From: Ktedonobacterales bacterium
GTDB lineage: Bacteria > Chloroflexota > Ktedonobacteria > Ktedonobacterales > DATBGS01
Length of the DNA stretch: 64,000 nucleotides
Direction: 5' to 3'
NCBI GenBank assembly: GCA_036557285.1
Contig: DATBHW010000005.1
Span: forward strand, 62,001-126,000
Part shown: piece by piece, positions 8,382 through 15,535 of the stretch
Layout of the letters: each line of letters opens with the position of its first letter
How positions within the stretch are numbered: position 1 is the stretch's first letter
The notes under the pieces: generated by a model
The model's database searches: none
The model's input: the letters and a program-made list of their open reading frames with translations, nothing else
What the model was told of the DNA's origin: nothing
Translations under genes and position numbers: made by a program

Positions 8382-9316
8382 GCGAGATACGCTTTGATCG
8401 AGATGGGCTGGTTCCAGTCGTGGCGCAGGACTACCAGACACGCGATGTGCTGCTGCTCGCCTATATGAACGCCGAGGCGCTGCAACGGACACAGGAAACC
8501 GGCCTGGCCCATTTTTGGAGCCGGTCACGCAGGCGGCTCTGGCAAAAAGGGGAAACATCCGGCCATGTGCAAGAAGTGGTTGCATTACACATCAACTGTG
8601 AGGGCAATAGTCTGCTGTTGGAAGTCAACCAGCGCGGCGAGGCCGCCTGCCACGACGGCTACCGCTCCTGCTACTATCGCCGACTGAATAGCCTGGGAGC
8701 CTGGGAGGTCAGCGCCCCGCGTCTCTTCGACCCGGCGCCAGTCTACAACGCAGGCAGCAGCAGCGAGCAGACAAGCGCCCACCCAGGCTTGCAAGAAACA
8801 GATGAGCTTGCCCAGGTGCTTCAGTGCATCTATCGTGCCTACTGCTACCTGCGCGATCACGACCTGGAGGCTGTATCTGGCACGTCGCGCCGCCTGCGCC
8901 ATCCTGACCTGGCCTGGCTGCGCCAGCGTATCGGCGAAGAGTTGGCAGAACTGGCAGGCGTTCTCTCCGGCGTCCATACACACAATACACCAACCGAAGA
9001 TGTGATTCTGGAGGGTCGCCAGGTCTGCTACTGGCTGTTCTTGCTGGCTGCGGCGCTAGACTTGCCCTACGAAGCCATCACTCCCCATATCCATCTGCGC
9101 AGCGGCTTCGAGAGCACAGAGAAACTCGACGCGGCGGCTGCCAGCGAGTTTGCCCGGCAGCAGCATCATGGCGAGCAGGGGGCGCCAAGCGATATAGTCA
9201 CAGGCTTGCGGTTGGTAGGCGCGGCCTGCCGCCAGCAAGGCGTTCCACTGATTGCTCTGGCGGAAGCAGAGTTACTTGACCTGAGCCAGAAGAGTTATCT
9301 CAGCGGAGCATTTTGA
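8375..9316 (+). CDS. hisI: HisI cyclohydrolase fused to a divergent HisE/MazG-like domain
   Basis: Residues 1-112 are phosphoribosyl-AMP cyclohydrolase: QKGETSGH at 57-64, and zinc cysteines Cys75, Cys92 and Cys99 ([10 protein letters not shown]). The usual metal-binding D-C-D-x-D motif reads N-C-E-G-N (74-78), an unusual loss of acidic residues. Residues 140-313 are all-helical; EELAEL at 188-193 and [13 protein letters not shown] at 212-224 resemble the HisE/MazG pyrophosphohydrolase pattern, but the expected Asp after the second Glu is Gln. This region is longer (about 170 residues) than normal HisE. It probably supplies both steps, but HisE activity is uncertain. Confidence 0.82.
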   Translation: MLSEIRFDRDGLVPVVAQDYQTRDVLLLAYMNAEALQRTQETGLAHFWSRSRRRLWQKGETSGHVQEVVALHINCEGNSLLLEVNQRGEAACHDGYRSCYYRRLNSLGAWEVSAPRLFDPAPVYNAGSSSEQTSAHPGLQETDELAQVLQCIYRAYCYLRDHDLEAVSGTSRRLRHPDLAWLRQRIGEELAELAGVLSGVHTHNTPTEDVILEGRQVCYWLFLLAAALDLPYEAITPHIHLRSGFESTEKLDAAAASEFARQQHHGEQGAPSDIVTGLRLVGAACRQQGVPLIALAEAELLDLSQKSYLSGAF

Positions 9317-9336
9317 TCAAGGAAGGAGTATCCATC

Positions 9337-10029
9337 ATGACCGAGCGCGAACTGCTCCGCCTCCACATCGAGGCAGTGTGGAACCTCACGCTTCCAGCGG
9401 TAGACGAGGATGGGCATGAACTCATGTTGACACAGGGCCTCCCCCTCCCGCCCTGGTCACTCTATCTGGGCACCTTTGCCCATGAGCAGATGGCTATCTG
9501 GCATCCTGATGTTGTGCCTGAGCGGCGCTTACAGTATCTAGAAGACGCCCGCAAAGCGGATGTTGTCTGGGATCAGGCGCTTGGAATGCGTCGTGAAGTG
9601 GTATTTCACTATCCCATCATTTCCCCTCAGCAACAAGCACAAGCCAGGCAGCTAGCGCGGGTTCTCGGCGCAGAGGATGCTGATCTCATTGATGCTTTCG
9701 AGTCAGAAAGCGCCTCTTATTTTCTAAACCCCCGCAACGCTCCCTGCATCGGCGTCTTGATTGATGGCCGACTGGTGAGTATCGCCCACAGTTCGCGCCA
9801 AACCCCATCAGCCTGTGAATTGGGCGTCAATACCTTACCTGAAGCGCGTCGTCGGGGCTATGCCGCAGCGGCAACCACCCTCTGGACGGCCATTGTGCAG
9901 CAGAAGGGACTGGTTCCAATCTACAGCGCCTTTGCCTGGAATACCGCTTCATTACACCTGGCGCAAGCTGTAGGATATGCGCCAGGCATAAATGGTGTGT
10001 ATGGTCCTGTGCCGGAAGTTGGCGAATAA
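9337..10029 (+). CDS. GNAT-family N-acetyltransferase
   Basis: A 230-residue protein whose C-terminal half (about 110-220) has the GNAT fold, with the acetyl-CoA loop ARRRGYAAAAT near residue 172 and the late FAWNTASLHLAQAVGY segment typical of the fold end. ATG at 9337 is preferred because GGAAGGAG lies eight bases upstream; the frame opens earlier at 9313. It begins 20 bases after hisI and is probably the last gene of the his transcript, but its substrate is unknown. A weak hairpin without a T-run follows (10042-10059). Confidence 0.8.
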   Translation: MTERELLRLHIEAVWNLTLPAVDEDGHELMLTQGLPLPPWSLYLGTFAHEQMAIWHPDVVPERRLQYLEDARKADVVWDQALGMRREVVFHYPIISPQQQAQARQLARVLGAEDADLIDAFESESASYFLNPRNAPCIGVLIDGRLVSIAHSSRQTPSACELGVNTLPEARRRGYAAAATTLWTAIVQQKGLVPIYSAFAWNTASLHLAQAVGYAPGINGVYGPVPEVGE

Positions 10030-10098
10030 ACAGGGTATGCCCCCTCTGCGTGAAGAGGGCTTGCAGCCAAAAGGACCAGCCGATTGCCAGACAATCTC

Positions 10099-11046
10099 TC
10101 AGGGCGCCAGCATATCCAGGCCGAGGCCATGCAGAAGCAGCGTCTGGGCCACATTTGCCGATGCTCCCCAGTGCGCCGTCGCCTCGCGCACAGCAGATTC
10201 AGAGGGGAGTGGTGTTCTCAGATAAGCCAGGCCAACCGCCTTGCGCACGCCAAGATCGCCCGCCACAACGGTTGGGCGGCCCAGCGTGCGGGCCAGAATC
10301 CACTCTGCCGACCAGCGCCCGATGCCGCGCAGCGAGATCAGCCTGGCAATCACCTCTTCGTCGGGCAGCGCCTCCAGGTCAGCTATGTTCAATTGCCCGC
10401 TGGCTATCGCCTCGGCGGCGTTGATGATATATTCAGCCTTGCGAGTGGTGAACTGGAGCGCGCGAATCTCGTCTACGTGCGCGGCGGCCAGGCGCTCCGC
10501 GCTCAAGTGATAGACCACATACCCATCAACCTTATGCCTTTCGCCAAATGCCTCAGCCAGCCGTCGGCGTGTTGTTGCCGCCCAGCGCAAATTGACCTGC
10601 TGCGCGCTGATTGATCGCACCAGCGCCCCTAGCAAATCAAACTGCCGCACCGTTCTCAAGCCAGGGAAAGCCACATCCAGGCGCGCAATCACCGGATCGC
10701 GCTGGAGCAGGTCTACAAACTCCGACGGCGCAGGGATGAACGTAGCGCGCAGCGCCTGTTCCAACGCAGGCAGATGGGCAGAATCATCAACTCTGGCCTT
10801 TAGGGCTGGCTCCGCTGTGGAGCCAGCAGCAGTACAGGCATAGGCCACGCTGTACTCGCCGATACGAAGCGCGCGTACCAGATGCGTGCCGTCCCAGCGG
10901 TCAATCAGATCGTCACCCGAACGCCGAAACAATTCCAGCGACGCAGGAATATCAATGGGGCCAGAAAGCTGTACGATCACTCTGCCCGGCGCTGGCGCAG
11001 CAAGATCGACGCCCGGCGAATGTTGGGCGTCGGCAAACGAATCCAC
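10099..11046 (-). CDS. alkA: DNA-3-methyladenine glycosylase II (AlkA-type, HhH-GPD)
   Basis: A 315-residue base-excision repair enzyme removing alkylated purines. An N-terminal AlkA_N-like region (about 20-120) is followed by the HhH-GPD domain. The helix-hairpin-helix is LISLRGIGRWSAEWIL (about 240-255), and the catalytic Asp is in VVAGDLGVRKAVG. No iron-sulfur cysteine loop is present, as expected for AlkA rather than MutY/Nth. It lies downstream of hemH on the same strand, 50 bases away. A second alkylation repair gene, ada, is in the window at 33228. Confidence 0.9.
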   Translation of the reverse strand: MDSFADAQHSPGVDLAAPAPGRVIVQLSGPIDIPASLELFRRSGDDLIDRWDGTHLVRALRIGEYSVAYACTAAGSTAEPALKARVDDSAHLPALEQALRATFIPAPSEFVDLLQRDPVIARLDVAFPGLRTVRQFDLLGALVRSISAQQVNLRWAATTRRRLAEAFGERHKVDGYVVYHLSAERLAAAHVDEIRALQFTTRKAEYIINAAEAIASGQLNIADLEALPDEEVIARLISLRGIGRWSAEWILARTLGRPTVVAGDLGVRKAVGLAYLRTPLPSESAVREATAHWGASANVAQTLLLHGLGLDMLAP

Positions 11047-11097
11047 AGGGGTCTCCTTACACTGAACAGATCGCTCTTTAAGCGCGGTTGGCCTATG

Positions 11098-12054
11098 CTA
11101 CCCGACGTTCAGTGGCTCTTTTGAGAGCGTTTCTTGCGCCACCGCCGCCAACGCCTTGATAAAGAGCGGCGATGTATTCAACGATTCGATGCGAGCGAAC
11201 TCGATGCCCGCCGCCTCCGCCTGCTCGCGCGCGCCGATCTCAATATCATAGAGAATCTCCAGATGATCGGCAAGGAATTGTACCGGCGCGATCAAAACAT
11301 GCTGATAGCCCGCCGCGCGTAGTTCCGGCATGACATCGGCAAAATCGGGCTTCAGCCACTCTTCCGGCGTATGCCCGGCGCTCTGATAGCAGAACATCCA
11401 GCGGTCCTCGGCTAAGCCAAGCATCCTCGCAATAACCGCAGCCGTCTCTTTGAGATGGTTGATATAATCCGGCTCATTCTCGATCACTCGCTTAGGCATG
11501 CTGTGCGCCGTCAGCAGCACCGGCACGCGCTCGCGTATCTCTGATGGAAAACGATCAAGCGCCTGCTGCACCCGCTCGGCCAGCGCCTGCAAGAAATAGG
11601 GCTGCAAATGCCAATCCTCGGCGATTTTCAGCGTCAGGTCGGCGCGGCGAAGGTCGGCTACGGCTTGCTGAAGCGTGTGCACGTAGCCGCTCATGATAAT
11701 GGGCGAATACTGCGGCGACATGATAATCCCGACAATTTGACTGGCCCCGGCGGCAGCTTCAGGCACAACATCAGCAATCAGCGGCGGGAAAAAGCGCATC
11801 CCGGCCACTACCCGATAGAGGCGTCCATCGTTCTGCTGGTTCAATGCTCCTTCCAGCGCAGCCGCTTGCTCGCGGGTGATGCGCAGCAGCGGCGAGCCGC
11901 CAATCAGATGATAGCGGCGGCGAAACTCGGTAATCAGCGCCTCGTCAGGCTCGCGCCCGCCGCGCACATTCTTCAGATAGGCCGGAATATCATCCAGTGT
12001 CGGAGGCGACCCATAGGTCATCAACACCACACCGATCTGTTCTTTCTCTGACAT
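11098..12054 (-). CDS. hemH: Ferrochelatase
   Basis: Inserts iron into a porphyrin late in haem synthesis. The 318-residue length is that of the bacterial single-domain enzyme. It begins GVVLMTYGSP, and has the core motif VLLTAHSMPKRV with the metal-site His, and FCYQSAGHTPEEWLKPD in the C-terminal half. The start is ATG 12054, which has AGGA six bases upstream and gives the family N-terminus; a longer frame from 12237 overlaps hemE and is rejected. It follows hemE by 22 bases, so the two form a haem operon. Confidence 0.93.
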   Translation of the reverse strand: MSEKEQIGVVLMTYGSPPTLDDIPAYLKNVRGGREPDEALITEFRRRYHLIGGSPLLRITREQAAALEGALNQQNDGRLYRVVAGMRFFPPLIADVVPEAAAGASQIVGIIMSPQYSPIIMSGYVHTLQQAVADLRRADLTLKIAEDWHLQPYFLQALAERVQQALDRFPSEIRERVPVLLTAHSMPKRVIENEPDYINHLKETAAVIARMLGLAEDRWMFCYQSAGHTPEEWLKPDFADVMPELRAAGYQHVLIAPVQFLADHLEILYDIEIGAREQAEAAGIEFARIESLNTSPLFIKALAAVAQETLSKEPLNVG

Positions 12055-12076
12055 GCGTTTCCTGGCTTTCTCCCCC

Positions 12077-13168
12077 TCAAGCAACAGAACTTGTTCGCGC
12101 AGTGGTTTCGTGAACCGCATCAACCAATCGGCGCAGTAGATCGGGTGAGGTCGGGGCCAGCACCCCATGCCCCAGGTTAAAGATATGCCCTGGCCGATTG
12201 TCGGCCCGCCGAAGAATATCTTGCATACCCTGCTCAACCGTCTCCCACGAAGTCAGCAGAAGGGTGGGATCAAGGTTGCCCTGGATGCCACGCTCAGGGC
12301 CAATACGCGCCCAGGCTTCGTCGAGATCAACGCGCCAATCAACGCTGATGACATCGCCGCCCGCTTCGGTAATAACTTCCAGCAAGCTCGCCGTGTCGGT
12401 GCCAAAGTGGATAGCAGGCGCGCCGGTGGCTTTCACCACCTCGAAGATGCGCTGGCTATAGGGCAAGACAAAACGCCGATAGACGCTGGGGCTAAGCGCG
12501 CCGACCCAGCTATCGAAAAGTTGCACCACATCAACCCCGGCGTGGATTTGCGCCACCAGATAGCGCGAAACCACCTCGGTCAGCTTATCCATCAGGGCGT
12601 GCCAGGCTTCCGGCTCTCCATACATCAGGGCTTTGGCAATCGCGTAATCGCGTGAAGGCCGACCCTCGATCATATAACAGGCCAGCGTGAACGGCGCGCC
12701 AGAAAAGCCGATAATAGCCTTCTTGCCCTCCAGTTCGCGGCGGACCAGGCGAATCGCCTCCAGCACATATGGCGTTGATTCTTCCGGGTCAATCACGCGC
12801 AGCGCCTCAACCGCCTGCATCGTGCGCACCGGATTATGAATGATCGGGCCAACTTCTGGCTCAATCTCAACCGCGATGCCCATCCCCTGAAGTGGAAGCA
12901 TAATATCGGCATAGAGAACCGCGCCGTCAACGCCAAACTTGTCCACCGGCATCAGGCTAATCTGCGCGGCGACATCGGGGGTCTTTGCCATCTTTAAAAT
13001 ATCGTCGTTGAAGCGTTTGCGCAGTTCTCGGTATTCGGCGAGGCAGCGCCCGGCCTGGCGCATGAACCAGACGGGCGTCATATCTGGCTGCTTATGATTG
13101 CAGGCGTCAAGAAAACGGGCTACGCCCGTATGAGGCGGAACTGAAGAGGACACAGTATTGCGCTGCAT
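12077..13168 (-). CDS. hemE: Uroporphyrinogen decarboxylase
   Basis: Decarboxylates the four acetate side chains of uroporphyrinogen III. The 363-residue protein shows the family N-terminal signature TPVWFMRQAGRCLAEYRE with the substrate-binding arginines, then GFSGAPFTLACYMIEG and the C-terminal FNLGHGVLAPT. AAGGA lies six bases before ATG. First gene of hemE-hemH on the minus strand. A 107-bp mobile repeat (13223-13329) lies 54 bases upstream of its start, between it and the argB end, so the promoter region may have been altered. Confidence 0.95.
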   Translation of the reverse strand: MQRNTVSSSVPPHTGVARFLDACNHKQPDMTPVWFMRQAGRCLAEYRELRKRFNDDILKMAKTPDVAAQISLMPVDKFGVDGAVLYADIMLPLQGMGIAVEIEPEVGPIIHNPVRTMQAVEALRVIDPEESTPYVLEAIRLVRRELEGKKAIIGFSGAPFTLACYMIEGRPSRDYAIAKALMYGEPEAWHALMDKLTEVVSRYLVAQIHAGVDVVQLFDSWVGALSPSVYRRFVLPYSQRIFEVVKATGAPAIHFGTDTASLLEVITEAGGDVISVDWRVDLDEAWARIGPERGIQGNLDPTLLLTSWETVEQGMQDILRRADNRPGHIFNLGHGVLAPTSPDLLRRLVDAVHETTARTSSVA

Positions 13169-13201
13169 AAGTCATCCTTATCTTGAATCTCAGCAGGGTA
13201 T

Positions 13202-13359
13202 CAGGGTGATCTTTTGCAGCGGCTAAGAATGCCTCACACAACCGACGGGTGGCCCCACCCCTGCCGCCTGGAAGGACGGCGCTACAACCCCGCCCCTGCT
13301 CGTGCGGCGGTTGTGTGAGGCGTCCTAAGTCTTTACTGAGGCTGCAAAAGACCACCCTG
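13202..13359. repeat. Long inverted repeat split by MITE copy A
   Basis: The arms 13202-13220 and 13341-13359 are complementary at 18 of 19 positions (core CTTTTGCAGC and GCTGCAAAAG). Without the 107-bp element they would form a hairpin with a loop of about 20 bases between the argB 3' end and hemE. The element sits inside the loop. There is no T-run after either arm, so I do not call it a terminator. Confidence 0.7.
13223..13329 (-). mobile_element. 107-bp MITE-like element, copy A
   Basis: Bounded by CTAAG at both ends. Inside lie imperfect 17-bp terminal inverted repeats of the form GRRYGCCTCACACAACC, and an internal palindrome around GGCGCTACAACCCC. It is in the reference orientation on the minus strand, so it is sense relative to hemE, whose start is 54 bases away. 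Too short to encode a transposase. Confidence 0.85.
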
Positions 13360-13411
13360 GGTATAATAATAAGACAAGGAGTTACATTCCGCCAACTTTT
13401 GGCGAAGAGGG

Positions 13412-14293
13412 CTAATCAGGGGTGAACATCGTCCCCGCGCCCTGGTCGGTGAAAAGTTCGCGGATCAGCACATGGGGGACACGCCCATCCACAATATGCA
13501 CCCGATGCACAGTCTCCAGCGCCTGGAGCGCAGCCTCCGTCTTTGGAATCATTCCACCCTGGATAACATCTTGCGCGATCAGTTCGCGCGCCTGCGAAGC
13601 CGTAAGTTCAGAGAACAGCGTGCCATCAGCGGCCTGAATGCCGGTCACATTGCTAAGATAGATCAGCTTATCCGCCTCCAGCGCGAGCGCAATCGCTGCT
13701 GCCGCCTCATCGGCGTTGACATTCAGGCACTCGCCCTGCTCCCCATAGCTCAGCGGCGCAACCACCGGGATATACCCATGTTGCAGCAGCAGTGTAATGG
13801 GGCCGGGGTCTACACGCACAATCTCGCCCACTGCGCCAAGTTCGGGGTCACGCTGGCGCGCATAGATGCAGGGACCAGCAAGGCCACTTAGCCCAATCGC
13901 CTGCCCCCCAAGCTGGGCAATCTGCTGCACCAGCGAGGTATTCACCTCGCCGATCAGCACCATCTGCGCTGCCAGAAGCGTGGGTTCATCGGTCACGCGC
14001 CGCCCATCCACAAAGCGCGACTGGTGGCCGATGCGCTCCAGCCATTGGGTAATGGACGGCCCGCCGCCATGCACAATCACCGGCAGCGCGCCCACGCGCT
14101 GCAACCAGATCGCATCCTCCAGCACATCGCGGTCACGCTCCAGCGTGCTGCCGCCCAGCTTCAAGACCAGCACCTTCTTTTGCAAGCGATTAATATACGG
14201 CAGCGCCTCGCGCAGCACCGCCACAATACGCTCATGCTGGTCGCCATTAGGCTTATCCATCGTCGAGAGAGGGAGAGTGGAAGTATCAGTCAC
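13412..14293 (-). CDS. argB: Acetylglutamate kinase
   Basis: Phosphorylates N-acetylglutamate, the second step of arginine synthesis. In this 293-residue amino acid kinase, LKLGGST near residue 45 and IVHGGGPSI near 74 form the nucleotide and substrate glycine loops, and GGMIPKTEAAL carries the conserved Lys near the C-terminus. An alternative start at Met12 is possible. It begins 39 bases after argC and is its operon partner. argJ and argD are not in the window. Confidence 0.94.
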   Translation of the reverse strand: MTDTSTLPLSTMDKPNGDQHERIVAVLREALPYINRLQKKVLVLKLGGSTLERDRDVLEDAIWLQRVGALPVIVHGGGPSITQWLERIGHQSRFVDGRRVTDEPTLLAAQMVLIGEVNTSLVQQIAQLGGQAIGLSGLAGPCIYARQRDPELGAVGEIVRVDPGPITLLLQHGYIPVVAPLSYGEQGECLNVNADEAAAAIALALEADKLIYLSNVTGIQAADGTLFSELTASQARELIAQDVIQGGMIPKTEAALQALETVHRVHIVDGRVPHVLIRELFTDQGAGTMFTPD

Positions 14294-14332
14294 CGCATCT
14301 TGTCCTTCACGCTGTTCATCGCTATCCGTTTG

Positions 14333-15361
14333 CTACGGATACATGCCAGATGCCGTCAGGCCAGTCTCTTCAGGCAAACCACAGAGGATATTGGCGCACT
14401 GCACTGCCTGGCCGGATGCGCCCTTAATCAAATTATCAATACAGGAGATCACAATAAGCCGCTGCGTCCGGCGATCAATGGTCGGGTAGAGCAGGCAGCT
14501 ATTACTTCCCGCCGTCCACTTCGTCGCTGGCGGGCGCGGCGTCAGCCGAACAAAGGGCGCGCCAGCGTAAAAATCGGCATAGAGCGCCCGCAGCGCATCC
14601 TCGCTCAGCGGCTCAAGCAGATCGGCATAGCACGTCGCCAGAATGCCGCGCGTCATCGGGGCATGGTGGGGAAGAAAGGTAAAGCGCAAGGCGTCACTGC
14701 CCTTCGCCACCCGCGCCAGTTCCTGCTCCATTTCCGGCGTATGACGATGCCCTTCCAGACCATAAGCGTCCATACTCTCGTTCATCTCACTGTAATGGTT
14801 CGTCAGCGAAAGTGTCCGTCCCGCGCCGCTTATGCCCGATTTGGCATCAACGATGATGTCTGGTTTGATAATTCCCTTCGCCAGCGCGGGGGCCAGCGCC
14901 AGGATAGTCGCTGTTGGATAGCAGCCCGGATTGCCGACCAGCCTCGCCTCGCGGAGTTCGTCACGATGCAGTTCGCACAGGCCATATACGGCATTCTCTA
15001 GCAACTCCGGGCAGGGATGCGCATGCTTATACCAGAGAGCATAGGTCTGGGCATCGCGCAGCCGGAAATCAGCCGAAAGGTCCACCACGCGCCGCCCCTC
15101 AGCCAGCAGCCCAGGAATGACCTCAGCCGCCGCGCCGTGTGGCAAAGCCACAAAGACCAGTTGGGCTTCTTTGATCTGTTCTGTAATCATGAGCTGGCCT
15201 GTAGTCAGATGCGGGAACACATCGCTGAGCAACTGCCCCTGCGCGCTCCTGGCCGTCACCTCACAGAGATGGAACCTGGGGTGCTGTACAATCAACCGGG
15301 CCAGTTCGCTGCCGGTATAGGACGTGACGTTCACAATCGCTACAGGAATACGCTCGGCCAT
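14333..15361 (-). CDS. argC: N-acetyl-gamma-glutamyl-phosphate reductase
   Basis: Reduces acetylglutamyl phosphate with NADPH. The protein is 342 residues. It starts with the Rossmann motif NVTSYTGSELARL, has the catalytic Cys in VGNPGCYPTATIL and the active-site His in FLPHHAPMTRGI. The start is ATG 15361: GGAGGG lies seven bases upstream and it gives the family N-terminus. That Shine-Dalgarno lies inside the short upstream ORF, whose TGA ends one base before this ATG, so translation is likely coupled to the leader. Confidence 0.95.
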   Translation of the reverse strand: MAERIPVAIVNVTSYTGSELARLIVQHPRFHLCEVTARSAQGQLLSDVFPHLTTGQLMITEQIKEAQLVFVALPHGAAAEVIPGLLAEGRRVVDLSADFRLRDAQTYALWYKHAHPCPELLENAVYGLCELHRDELREARLVGNPGCYPTATILALAPALAKGIIKPDIIVDAKSGISGAGRTLSLTNHYSEMNESMDAYGLEGHRHTPEMEQELARVAKGSDALRFTFLPHHAPMTRGILATCYADLLEPLSEDALRALYADFYAGAPFVRLTPRPPATKWTAGSNSCLLYPTIDRRTQRLIVISCIDNLIKGASGQAVQCANILCGLPEETGLTASGMYP

Positions 15362-15362
15362 C

Positions 15363-15464
15363 TCAGCCCTCCCAGGGGTATACGCTATTGCCCAAAAACA
15401 CACGCTCCCGCCCCCGCATTTCTCTGCGCAGGAACGAGAGCGCCAGATTGCTCTTACGTGCCAT
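15363..15464 (-). CDS. Arginine-rich leaderless leader ORF upstream of argC
   Basis: A 33-codon ORF from ATG 15464 to TGA 15365-15363. Six of its codons are Arg (codons 3, 13, 14, 17, 19, 21). The -10 box ends six bases before the ATG, so the transcript should begin at the A of the ATG and be leaderless. The ORF reads through a terminator hairpin (15394-15442), includes the argC ribosome-binding site in its last codons, and stops one base before argC (TGAGATG). It probably senses arginine or charged tRNA-Arg. Because it spans the hairpin, simple trp-type attenuation does not fit directly; an arginine-dependent arrest peptide is an alternative. Inferred, not a family I can name. Confidence 0.6.
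   Translation of the reverse strand: MARKSNLALSFLRREMRGRERVFLGNSVYPWEG
15394..15442 (-). terminator. Terminator hairpin inside the argC leader ORF
   Basis: On the minus strand, a GC-rich stem of about 16 pairs including some G-U pairs (arms about 15442-15427 and 15416-15403) is followed by TGTGTTTTT (15402-15394). Arg codons 13 and 14 are at the end of the 5' arm and Arg codons 17, 19 and 21 are in the 3' arm, so ribosome position on the leader ORF should decide whether the hairpin forms. Confidence 0.6.
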
Positions 15465-15470
15465 TCAAGA

Positions 15471-15499
15471 AGAATACGCGAAAAATCCCCAATTGTCAA
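15471..15499 (-). promoter_or_regulatory. Promoter of the argC-argB leader
   Basis: On the minus strand TTGACA (15499-15494) and TATTCT (15476-15471) are separated by exactly 17 bases, close to the ideal housekeeping promoter. The expected start, seven bases after the -10, falls on the ATG of the leader ORF at 15464. Confidence 0.8.
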
Positions 15500-15535
15500 T
15501 ATCAGGATGCTTGCCCGCTCCTGGATTCGGCGCGC

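Noticed and set aside
10040-10060. Terminator after the his operon
   Set aside because: The CCCTCT/AGAGGG stem is short and has no T-run.
12055-12237. 61-residue N-terminal extension of ferrochelatase
   Set aside because: It lies inside hemE, lacks family similarity, and ATG 12054 has a Shine-Dalgarno sequence.
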